A stretch of 5,340 nt of DNA from positions 1 to 5,340 of the forward strand of contig CAIYHK010000303.1 in NCBI GenBank assembly GCA_903925985.1, given 5' to 3'. Below the pieces are notes generated by a model. That model saw nothing but the letters and a program-made list of their open reading frames with translations, made no database searches and was not told the DNA's origin. The DNA comes from an uncultured Actinomycetes bacterium. GTDB taxonomy: Bacteria; Actinomycetota; Acidimicrobiia; Acidimicrobiales; Ilumatobacteraceae. Below are positions 1 to 5,340 of this stretch, in pieces (position 1 is the first letter of the stretch; each line of letters opens with the position of its first letter). A program made the translations under genes and the position numbers.

Positions 1-302
1 ATACCGTTAACGGAATCACCATCGGCGCCCTGCTCCTCAACTGTAAGCACGAGAGTTCCTTGCGCGCGACCAGCCAACAATGCGCCGCCACCATCATCTA
101 AAACATGCGCTGCTTGAAGAGCTTCGCGCAATGATTCGTTTTCGGTGCGCACAGTTTCATTTCGTGCTTCAACGCGATCGAGATTCTGACGCAAGTTGTC
201 AACCAGTGGACCACGTACGACGGTTGTTCCAATGGTCAAACCAATCGCCAATGCCGCAAAGACCGCAATAAGACTAAAAATGTGATAGCGGACATTAATC
301 AT
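1..302 (-). CDS. steB: SteB/MctB family membrane protein, N-terminal part (3' end outside window)
   Basis: Only the first 100 codons are present; the frame stays open to the left edge. The protein starts MINVRYHIFSLIAVFAALAI, the characteristic opening of the SteB/MctB family (often annotated 'copper transporter'; usual length roughly 300 residues). Residues about 8-29 form one hydrophobic membrane helix. Residues about 33-66 are charged and heptad-like (LVDNLRQNLDRVEARNETVR and on), a likely coiled coil, after which the globular part begins. In corynebacteria SteB works with SteA in the cell-separation pathway that activates envelope hydrolases; the mycobacterial homologue MctB was described as an outer-membrane protein linked to copper export. 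The direct position after steA favours the cell-separation role, but this is inference. The ATG at 302-300 is supported by the family-typical N-terminus and by AGGA at 312-315, 9 nt upstream. It lies 25 nt after the steA stop, so co-transcription is likely. Confidence 0.88.
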   Translation of the reverse strand, partial: MINVRYHIFSLIAVFAALAIGLTIGTTVVRGPLVDNLRQNLDRVEARNETVRTENESLREALQAAHVLDDGGGALLAGRAQGTLVLTVEEQGADGDSVNG

Positions 303-311
303 TGCTATTGA

Positions 312-315
312 TCCT
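312..315 (-). promoter_or_regulatory. Ribosome binding site of steB
   Basis: AGGA on the minus strand, 9 nt before the ATG at 302-300, within the 25-nt steA-steB gap. It is only a partial match to the anti-Shine-Dalgarno sequence and slightly far from the start, so coupling to steA termination may help. Confidence 0.5.
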
Positions 316-327
316 AAAAGTTCTGAC

Positions 328-1473
328 TCAGCCGAATACGGACTTGAGCCAAACCCATACGCTCTTACCCCAAAGCCTTACGGGTTCACTGATACTTACC
401 ACCGCAACCAAGGAAACAAGCATCACGGATGCGAAAAGCCAAGCATCACGTGTGCGAACTACTGGTCGGTACAAACGATTAACTCCCTTGGCATCCACGA
501 GCATGCGCCCAACCTTTAGGCGCACCAAGAAAGTGGAAGCCATCCCCTTGCGGCCCTTGTCGAGGAAATCCTCCATTGACGAGTGTGTTCCCACCGCCAC
601 CAAGAGTTCGGCACCAAGTTCATAGGCCAGCAACATCGCAATGTCCTCCGAGGTGCCGGCACTTTCAAAGAGCAGGAAATTGAGACCCAAATCAGTGAGT
701 CTCTCAGCGCCTGGAGCTCGCCCACCCGCATAAGCATGAACGATGAGCTCGGCACCACAACGCAGTGTGTGTTCACTCACCGAATCAAAGTCTCCGATAA
801 TCAGATCGGGGGTGATCCCTTGTTCGAGGAGTTCATCAGCTCCACCGTCGACACCGATCACAATTGGCTTCATCTCACGTAAATAGCCAGAAGTTTTAAG
901 AGCCGCGAGATCCTCTTTGAAATCGACGCCTCGCACCACAATCAAAACATGCCGATTCTTGAATACAACACGCGTTAAGGGCAGATCTGGCGCATCGGTC
1001 GCGAGGTGACGTTCTTGGAGCATGTATTCAAGCGTGTTTTCTGCAAAGCGTTCCAACTGATCAGCCACATTGCGTCTGGACTCAGTCAATTCATTATCCA
1101 GCGTGTCAAGATCACGGACTCTGCCAGTACCGATTGTTTGCCCAAATTGCGCCACAGTCGCCGCACCGTTCGTATCCCAACTGAGAACTACACCGCTGTT
1201 GTCACTGATACTTGACATGATTCCTGGTGTCTCTAGATCAACCAGCAATACACCAGCTGCAACAAGGTCCCGTGGACCAACGTTTGGATACTTTCCAGAG
1301 AACGATGGTGAACAATTGATAACTGCAGCCACACGCGAACCAATCAATGCATCGACGGCCACAGGATCAAGATCCTCGTGGTCAATAACTGCAACTTCAC
1401 CCGCATTAAGGCGTTTCGTCAGATCCTTGGTTCGTGACCCAGCTTTTGCTATCCCTGCGATTTGTCCAGACAC
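328..1473 (-). CDS. steA: SteA, membrane-anchored cell-separation protein with thiamin-pyrophosphokinase-like domain
   Basis: 381 residues. The N-terminal part (about 1-110) has the family blocks RTKDLTKRL (14-22), AVIDHEDLD (28-36) and SGKYPNVGP (59-67). A charged helical stretch (about 125-157) leads into a domain resembling thiamin pyrophosphokinase: VIGVDGGADELLEQGITPD (205-223), IIGDFDSVSE (225-234), then GTSEDIAMLLA (273-283) and LDKGRKGMASTFLVRLKVG (304-322). Residues 344-361 form one membrane helix, followed by a tryptophan-rich basic tail. In Corynebacterium, SteA acts with SteB in the RipC-FtsEX cell-separation pathway; such proteins are often mis-annotated as thiamin pyrophosphokinase. 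The TPK-like domain should be cytoplasmic, anchored at its C-terminus. The start is GTG at 1473-1471: the codon before it is the recN stop in the same frame, so no earlier start is possible, and the first downstream Met (residue 86) would remove conserved sequence. Enzyme activity is unknown. Confidence 0.93.
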   Translation of the reverse strand: MSGQIAGIAKAGSRTKDLTKRLNAGEVAVIDHEDLDPVAVDALIGSRVAAVINCSPSFSGKYPNVGPRDLVAAGVLLVDLETPGIMSSISDNSGVVLSWDTNGAATVAQFGQTIGTGRVRDLDTLDNELTESRRNVADQLERFAENTLEYMLQERHLATDAPDLPLTRVVFKNRHVLIVVRGVDFKEDLAALKTSGYLREMKPIVIGVDGGADELLEQGITPDLIIGDFDSVSEHTLRCGAELIVHAYAGGRAPGAERLTDLGLNFLLFESAGTSEDIAMLLAYELGAELLVAVGTHSSMEDFLDKGRKGMASTFLVRLKVGRMLVDAKGVNRLYRPVVRTRDAWLFASVMLVSLVAVVSISEPVRLWGKSVWVWLKSVFG

Positions 1474-3069
1474 TTAACTGACTCGCCCCTCAATCCGCGC
1501 CCTCGCGGCGTTGATGATCTCTTTGGCATGCGCGAGAGCAGTCTTACTCTCAGCATCGCCTGAAAGCATGCGCGCGATCTCAGCGATTCGTTCATTTGAG
1601 CTCAAGGTATTTGCTTCAGCAATAGTCATTTTGCCTTCAACACGCTTTGAGACGAACACTTGTTGCGCAGCAGAAGCCGCCACTTGGGGAAGATGGGTCA
1701 CGACTAAAACCTGACGGGAAAGACCGAGTTTTCCCAGCGCCTCGGCAACAGTGTTTGCCGCGTCGCCGCCGATACCCGCATCAACTTCATCGAAAACAAG
1801 TGTGGGAGGCGAGGTAGTCAACACAAGGTTCATCGCCAACATCAGCCTTGACGTTTCGCCGCCCGATGCCACTTTCGAAAGCGGCTGCAACGGCATCCCC
1901 GGATTAGCACTGAAGCGAATTTCAACTTCATCTCCTGCATTGCCTCGAACCTCAATTTCGATGCGAGCATTGGCCAGAGCCAAACCTGGCAGGAGCGTAT
2001 TCACAGCAGCCGCCAATTTCGGTGCCACCTTTTTGCGAATGCCGAGTACCTTGAGTTCTTCTTTTGCGAGTTCATCGAGCGCGGCCGCACGATCAGCCTC
2101 AAGCTTTGCAACCCTGGCATCGTGGCTCAGCATCTCGTTTAGCCGTGTTGACGCTTCATCGAAGTAGGCCAGAACATCCTCGAGCCTCTCACCGTACTTA
2201 CGGCGCAAATCCCGCAGAAGGTGTCTGCGTCGACGAATTTCCTCAAGTCGCTCTGGATCTTCTTCTACGGATTCCGATTCGGATCGCAGTTCAGCAACTG
2301 CATCGTCGAGTTCTGCAACAATTCCCCGCAACTTATTCGCCAGCTCCTCGCTGGCCGCACCTAATCCGAGGGCTGCGATAGCGGCGTGGACTTTGTCCAG
2401 TGCGCCATCGTCATCGCTTAGCAAACCGTAAGCAGTGATGAAAGACTGGCGGTATTGGGTTGCTTTGGAAAGACGATCTTCTTCCGCATCCAGATGGACA
2501 TCTTCACCGCCCGAAGTAATGCCCGCTGACTCAATCTCTGTGATCTGGAATTTAAGCAAATCAATTTCGCGTGCCCTACTACGCGCGTCACCACCTAGCG
2601 TCGCCAACGAAGCATCAATCTCCGTGAGCCTTGCTCGCAGTTCCCGTAAACGAGAGAGATCTACTTTGCCAAACTGATCAAGTGCTGAGCGTTGGACGCC
2701 CATGCGAATAATGCTGTGTTGAGCGTTTTGGCCATGCAGGTCAACCAGGCCCGCGCCAATTTCGGTGAGTTGTGCGGCAGTTGCCAGCCGACCGTCGACA
2801 TAGGCCCTTGAACGTCCGGTACGGGGCATCACCCGCGACAAAATTATTTCTTTGCCGTCAATCTCGAAGCGGCCATCAATCCGCGCCTCGTCACAATCTG
2901 CGCGCAGCATTGATGCCTCAAACCGCTCCCCCAGTAAAAGATCGATTGCTTCAACAATCATCGTCTTGCCCGCACCGGTCTCGCCGGTTATCGCCACGAG
3001 TCCGTCCTCAAAGAGAACTGTGGAATTACTGATTACACCCAAACCCTCAATATGGAGTTCACTGAGCAT
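1474..3069 (-). CDS. recN: DNA repair protein RecN
   Basis: 531 residues, slightly shorter than E. coli RecN (about 550). RecN is a cytoplasmic SMC-like ATPase acting early in recombinational repair of double-strand breaks. Visible parts: Walker A GETGAGKT (29-36); GRSRAYVDG (85-93) and LHGQNAQ (111-117, Q-loop region); long heptad-rich arms, about 135-210 and 240-345, including the family block DPERLEEIRRRRHLLRDLRR (271-290) followed by KYG; ABC signature ASGGETSRL (401-409); Walker B PTLVFDEVD (422-430, Asp427/Glu428); D-loop AGIGG (431-435); switch His in VTHLPQVA (His459). All ATPase motifs are intact, so the gene should be functional. The start is ATG at 3069, matching the usual MLxxLxIxxxxVI opening, with AGGTGG at 3079-3084 at 9 nt spacing. 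It overlaps the end of nadK by 11 nt, and its TAA stop directly precedes the steA GTG. The short arms fit RecN rather than SMC or RecF. No LexA-type operator is seen near its start. Confidence 0.98.
   Translation of the reverse strand: MLSELHIEGLGVISNSTVLFEDGLVAITGETGAGKTMIVEAIDLLLGERFEASMLRADCDEARIDGRFEIDGKEIILSRVMPRTGRSRAYVDGRLATAAQLTEIGAGLVDLHGQNAQHSIIRMGVQRSALDQFGKVDLSRLRELRARLTEIDASLATLGGDARSRAREIDLLKFQITEIESAGITSGGEDVHLDAEEDRLSKATQYRQSFITAYGLLSDDDGALDKVHAAIAALGLGAASEELANKLRGIVAELDDAVAELRSESESVEEDPERLEEIRRRRHLLRDLRRKYGERLEDVLAYFDEASTRLNEMLSHDARVAKLEADRAAALDELAKEELKVLGIRKKVAPKLAAAVNTLLPGLALANARIEIEVRGNAGDEVEIRFSANPGMPLQPLSKVASGGETSRLMLAMNLVLTTSPPTLVFDEVDAGIGGDAANTVAEALGKLGLSRQVLVVTHLPQVAASAAQQVFVSKRVEGKMTIAEANTLSSNERIAEIARMLSGDAESKTALAHAKEIINAARARIEGRVS
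1486..1491 (-). promoter_or_regulatory. Possible weak ribosome binding site of steA
   Basis: GAGGGG on the minus strand inside the last recN codons, 12 nt before the GTG start at 1473. The spacing is longer than optimal. With the directly adjacent recN stop, steA translation probably depends partly on ribosomes finishing recN (termination-reinitiation); this is inferred from spacing only. Confidence 0.4.
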
Positions 3070-3919
3070 CCAAACCGCCCACCTGATCGGCTAAACCGAA
3101 CTTGGTCTTCAAAATTCGATGGAACCTACGAGGTTCGAGACGGAGAAATCGGGCTACGCGTTCTGCTCCCGTGCAGGTGACGGTATCGCCGTGAGCGAGA
3201 GATGCAAACACTGTTCCATCAACCACAAGGTCAACTTCACGGTTGCTTTCAACGGAGATCCGCAACTTTTCATCTCCTGCAAGCACTAACGATCTGTCAA
3301 AGAGCATGTGAGGGGAAACCGGTGTCATCAAAACAGCACGTTGCCGGGGCGAAATGATGGGTCCCCGTGCTGAGAATGCATAAGCGGTGGAGCCAGTTGG
3401 CGTGGCCACAATTACACCGTCTGCAACAAATGATGTGAATACTTCATCGTCGATGTCCACACGAACACGCACTGTGTGCCCCGACTCGCGTTTTTCAACA
3501 ACTGCTTCGTTAAGTGCGAATCGATGCGTGGCAACGCCTCGGACATTGCATTCCACTCGAAGCAGCATGCGGTCGTCCTCAACAAATGAAGCACCTTGCA
3601 GCCAGCGATCCAAAGTGGCCATCAACTTGTTCGGTGCAAGCTCCGTCAGATAGCCAAGGTTTCCTGCATTGACTGCGATGATCGGGGTTTCAGAATCGCC
3701 AACCAACTGCAGTGCACGCAATACGGTTCCGTCACCGCCGAGGGTGACCACAAGATCCAATTCGCCAACACCGAATTCCGCTCCGCCTTTGGCCGAAAAA
3801 TCTGAGACGCTACGACGAATTACTTGTGCTCCATGGCGCTCAAGAAAATCCGCCGCCGAGCTGAGGAGTTCTTGGGCATCGGTACGGGTCGGATGAGGGA
3901 CCAGGAGAACTCGTTTCAC
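3059..3919 (-). CDS. nadK: NAD kinase
   Basis: 286 residues from the GTG start (typical size about 270-310). It phosphorylates NAD+ to NADP+, using ATP or polyphosphate, in the cytoplasm. Motifs: GGDGT (61-65, with the catalytic-type Asp63), NAGNLGYLTE (84-93), ALNEAVV (135-141, with the NE pair), and ADGVIVATPTGSTAYAFS (166-183), followed by ARGPIISP, then TPVSPHMLFDRSLVL (199-213). The common SAGGP motif reads SARGP here, with Arg185. The C-terminal beta-sandwich half is complete, ending near GLDAQ. An in-frame ATG at 3949 would add 10 residues (MATRRGEEWI), but these lie within tlyA and lack a good ribosome site. GTG at 3919 has AGGAG at 6 nt, overlaps the tlyA stop as GTGA, and gives the family-like start MKRVLLVPHPTRTDA, so it is preferred. 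Its end overlaps recN by 11 nt, implying coupled translation. Confidence 0.97.
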   Translation of the reverse strand: MKRVLLVPHPTRTDAQELLSSAADFLERHGAQVIRRSVSDFSAKGGAEFGVGELDLVVTLGGDGTVLRALQLVGDSETPIIAVNAGNLGYLTELAPNKLMATLDRWLQGASFVEDDRMLLRVECNVRGVATHRFALNEAVVEKRESGHTVRVRVDIDDEVFTSFVADGVIVATPTGSTAYAFSARGPIISPRQRAVLMTPVSPHMLFDRSLVLAGDEKLRISVESNREVDLVVDGTVFASLAHGDTVTCTGAERVARFLRLEPRRFHRILKTKFGLADQVGGLDAQ

Positions 3920-4665
3920 GATCCACTCCTCTCCCCGGCGCGTAGCCATAGCAAGAACTCAACATTCCCATTGGCGCCGGGAACGGGACAATCAATCACG
4001 CCTTCCATCGTAAAGCCCTTAGCCACATAGCACTCGGTCACTTCTGCCAAAGTTCGCTGGCGTATCTCCTCATCGCGGATTATCCCTTGCCTTTTACTGA
4101 CTTCGGTTCTCCCCGCTTCGAATTGCGGCTTCACCAGCAAAACCAAATCCGCGTTACTCGCGGCGAGTGCGATTATGTGGTCAGCAACCGACTTGAGCGA
4201 TATGAACGACAGATCAACCACAATCAATGAAAACGGACCACCCACAACAGCGGTGCTCGCATCTTTGATGTGGAGTCCTTCGTGAGATTTGACACGTGGA
4301 TCTTTGCGAAGGCGCTCGTGCAATTGGTTGTGACCCACATCAATGGCCACCACCGAACTTGCCCCATGCTGCAACAAGCAGTCCGTAAAGCCGCCCGTAG
4401 AAGAACCAACATCCAGAGCATCTCGGCCGGCGACCACAATCGTGAAGTGCTCAAATGCAGCTTCAAGTTTTTCTCCACCGCGGCCCACATAGCGGGCACG
4501 CTCGGTGATCACAATCGCATCAGCCGTCGAAACTTGTCGCGATGCTTTATCAGCCACTGCTCCATTAACCAGCACAACACCCGACTCAATAGCCGCATGC
4601 GCAGCGGTTCTACTGTCAAACATTCCGCGTCGTACAAGCTCTTGATCCAGCCTTGATCTACGCAT
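3916..4665 (-). CDS. tlyA: TlyA family rRNA (cytidine-2'-O)-methyltransferase
   Basis: 249 residues. TlyA uses S-adenosylmethionine to 2'-O-methylate cytidine in rRNA (C1920 of 23S; some members also C1409 of 16S), modifications needed for capreomycin/viomycin susceptibility. An S4 RNA-binding domain fills about 1-54 (RLDQELVRRGMFDSRTAAHA, 5-24). The linker is ARYVGRGGEKLE (57-68). The Rossmann methyltransferase domain has the SAM loop DVGSSTGGFTDCLLQ (85-99), DVGHNQLHERLRKDPRV (109-125), DLSFISL (151-157), LVKPQFEAGR (177-186) and GANGNVEFLLWL (230-241). Lys66, Asp151, Lys179 and Glu236 align with the proposed M. tuberculosis catalytic tetrad K69/D154/K182/E238. It ends soon after LLWLR, lacking the roughly 20-residue tail of the mycobacterial protein. 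ATG at 4665 is chosen because MRRSRLDQELVRRG matches the family start and GGAG lies 6 nt upstream; a TTG at 4692 or the adjacent GTG at 4668 are less likely. It overlaps the HAD gene by 8 nt and nadK by 4 nt. Formerly annotated 'hemolysin'. Confidence 0.96.
   Translation of the reverse strand: MRRSRLDQELVRRGMFDSRTAAHAAIESGVVLVNGAVADKASRQVSTADAIVITERARYVGRGGEKLEAAFEHFTIVVAGRDALDVGSSTGGFTDCLLQHGASSVVAIDVGHNQLHERLRKDPRVKSHEGLHIKDASTAVVGGPFSLIVVDLSFISLKSVADHIIALAASNADLVLLVKPQFEAGRTEVSKRQGIIRDEEIRQRTLAEVTECYVAKGFTMEGVIDCPVPGANGNVEFLLWLRAGERSGS
3926..3930 (-). promoter_or_regulatory. Ribosome binding site that fixes the nadK start
   Basis: AGGAG on the minus strand, 6 nt before the GTG at 3919-3917, inside the last codons of tlyA. 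It is part of a longer purine run (GGAGAGGAG). It supports the GTG start over the upstream ATG at 3949. Confidence 0.75.
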
Positions 4666-5340
4666 CACGAGCTCCAAGCAATTGCGAGACAACGGCCGCT
4701 AAATCAGCAAACGACTTAACTCCACTTGAAGGTGGGGTCTTGACGCCGCTTTGAACGTGGCAAAACTGAACTCCATTGCGCCGTGCGAACTCACCGTCGG
4801 AATCATCACGATCACCAACTACAAATATCTCGTTTACATCTACCGCACGGCCAACTAAACGTTCAGCTACAGACATCGCGGCTGCGAACATCGGCCGCAT
4901 TGGTTTGCCCGCAAAAACGGCTTCGGTTTCACTCGCATATGCAACTGCTGCCACTAAAGAACCTCCACCAGGAATTTCACCCTCAGGAGTTGGATAGGTC
5001 GGGTCGTGATTAGTTCCTATGAGTCGTGCGCCACTGCGCACCGCCGCACTTGCCATCTTGAGTTTCAGATAGTCAAAGGTCTGATCAAAGCCCACTACAA
5101 CAGCATCCACATCGGTGAGGCTTTCGCCATGCACAACCGCAGTCGCGCCACGGTCCGTAACAGCCTCAACAATGCCTGGCCCACCGCACACGAGCACATC
5201 TTCACCAGCCTGCACCAAAGACCCTGCCGCGGTTGCCGAAGAGACCACCCTGTTTGCGGCATCGATCCCGATTGCGGCTAAGAAACTTTCCTGGTCGGCA
5301 ATTGTGCTGAAGGAATTATTCGTACAAAAAACAATCTCAT
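4658..5340 (-). CDS. HAD-IIA (NagD-like) hydrolase, 5' end outside window
   Basis: 226 residues are visible and the frame is open to the right edge, so the start and the N-terminal nucleophile motif (DxDGV) lie beyond it, probably a few dozen residues upstream. The visible part begins IVFCTNNSFST: HAD motif II (TNNS, nt about 5312-5323). It continues with the C2-type cap region (VVGFDQTFDYLKLKMA, then GTNHDPTYPTPEGEIPGGGS), motif III lysine in AGKPMRPMF (codon 4906-4904) and motif IV VVGDRDDSDGEFARRNG (about nt 4770-4822), and ends LLGARDA. This is the NagD/4-nitrophenylphosphatase-type subfamily: cytoplasmic, Mg-dependent phosphatases acting on sugar phosphates, nucleotides or related metabolites; the substrate cannot be told. 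It matches in position the HAD phosphatase Rv1692 upstream of tlyA in M. tuberculosis. A GTG at 5248 is internal, because conserved sequence continues upstream of it. No small gene separates it from tlyA, unlike in M. tuberculosis (Rv1693). Confidence 0.93.
   Translation of the reverse strand, partial: EIVFCTNNSFSTIADQESFLAAIGIDAANRVVSSATAAGSLVQAGEDVLVCGGPGIVEAVTDRGATAVVHGESLTDVDAVVVGFDQTFDYLKLKMASAAVRSGARLIGTNHDPTYPTPEGEIPGGGSLVAAVAYASETEAVFAGKPMRPMFAAAMSVAERLVGRAVDVNEIFVVGDRDDSDGEFARRNGVQFCHVQSGVKTPPSSGVKSFADLAAVVSQLLGARDA
4672..4675 (-). promoter_or_regulatory. Ribosome binding site that fixes the tlyA start
   Basis: GGAG on the minus strand, 6 nt before the ATG at 4665-4663 and inside the end of the HAD gene. 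It favours this ATG over the in-frame TTG at 4692, which would add nine residues (MSRNCLELV) not typical of the family. Confidence 0.65.

Noticed and set aside
303..327. The steA-steB gap considered for a terminator or promoter.
   Set aside because: It is only 25 nt, forms no stem-loop with a U-run, and contains just the weak AGGA ribosome site; read-through is the simplest reading.
302..625. 107-codon plus-strand open frame across the steA-steB junction.
   Set aside because: It is antisense to the conserved SteA C-terminus, has no clear ribosome site and no recognisable motif; it runs against every other gene in the window.
1653..1666. CGAACACTTGTTGC, a near match to the LexA box (GAAC-N4-GTTC with one mismatch).
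   Set aside because: It lies deep in the conserved C-terminal coding part of recN with no promoter or start nearby; a one-mismatch match in over 5 kb is expected by chance.
1751..2167. 138-codon plus-strand open frame antisense to recN, and a 135-codon one at 1070-1477 antisense to steA.
   Set aside because: Both lie opposite well-conserved minus-strand genes, have low-complexity Ser/Ala/Arg/Thr-rich composition and show no recognisable domain; they are shadows of real coding sequence.
3122..3136. Perfect inverted repeat GAACCT-ACG-AGGTTC about 53 bases upstream of the recN start, considered as a LexA/SOS operator.
   Set aside because: The GAAC and GTTC half-sites are 7 nt apart, not the 4 nt of the actinobacterial/Bacillus LexA box, and the repeat lies in nadK codons (E-P-R-R-F) with no promoter visible. 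A 6-bp stem with a 3-nt loop is weak and easily due to chance.
3917..3949. ATG at 3949 as the nadK start (10 extra residues).
   Set aside because: It lies within tlyA codons, has no good ribosome site and adds residues untypical of NAD kinases; GTG at 3919 has AGGAG at 6 nt and a GTGA overlap.
5246..5248. GTG at 5248 as the start of the HAD protein.
   Set aside because: The frame remains open to the window edge and upstream codons encode conserved HAD motif II (FCTNNS), so the gene is cut by the window rather than starting here.
1..5340. Search for tRNA/rRNA genes, CRISPR repeats, insertion sequence ends, toxin-antitoxin or defence genes.
   Set aside because: Nearly every base lies within one of six recognisable housekeeping coding sequences; no direct repeat arrays, transposase fragments or RNA genes were seen on either strand.

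Overview
The window carries one dense, single-direction gene cluster on the minus strand. It spans the whole 5340 bases and has no stretch without a gene longer than about 25 bases. Read in the direction of transcription (high to low coordinates) the order is: a HAD-IIA (NagD-like) phosphatase whose start lies beyond the right edge, tlyA (rRNA 2'-O-methyltransferase), nadK (NAD kinase), recN (DNA repair SMC-like ATPase), steA (membrane-anchored cell-separation protein with a thiamin-pyrophosphokinase-like fold), and the first 100 codons of steB (SteB/MctB family), which runs off the left edge.

The organism is almost certainly an actinobacterium (Actinomycetota). SteA and SteB/MctB are actinobacterial families, and this order matches, from memory, the Mycobacterium tuberculosis run Rv1692, tlyA (Rv1694), ppnK (Rv1695), recN (Rv1696), Rv1697, mctB (Rv1698). 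Base composition looks moderate (a few lines counted by eye give a little over 50% G+C), lower than mycobacteria or streptomycetes. Together with the NAD kinase C-terminal half (SARGP variant of the SAGGP motif, then a TPVSPHMLFDRSLVL stretch), this points more towards an aquatic or uncultured lineage, possibly Acidimicrobiia, than towards mycobacteria. That placement is inference.

The genes are packed as a polycistronic unit: HAD and tlyA overlap by 8 nt, tlyA and nadK by 4 nt (GTGA), nadK and recN by 11 nt, recN and steA abut with no gap (TAA then GTG, same reading frame), and steA and steB are 25 nt apart. No promoter, terminator, tRNA, CRISPR, insertion sequence or attachment site is visible, so the transcription start and end must lie outside the window. 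Translational coupling at nearly every junction is likely.

Functionally the cluster joins ribosome modification (TlyA), NADP supply (NadK), double-strand break repair (RecN) and daughter-cell separation (SteA/SteB). The steA-steB pair is a coherent module; why the other genes travel with it is not explained by the sequence. I see no new multi-gene system here. The points most worth a second look are the recN/steA in-frame junction, the retained thiamin-pyrophosphokinase-type motif in SteA, and a TlyA that mixes features of the two known TlyA types.
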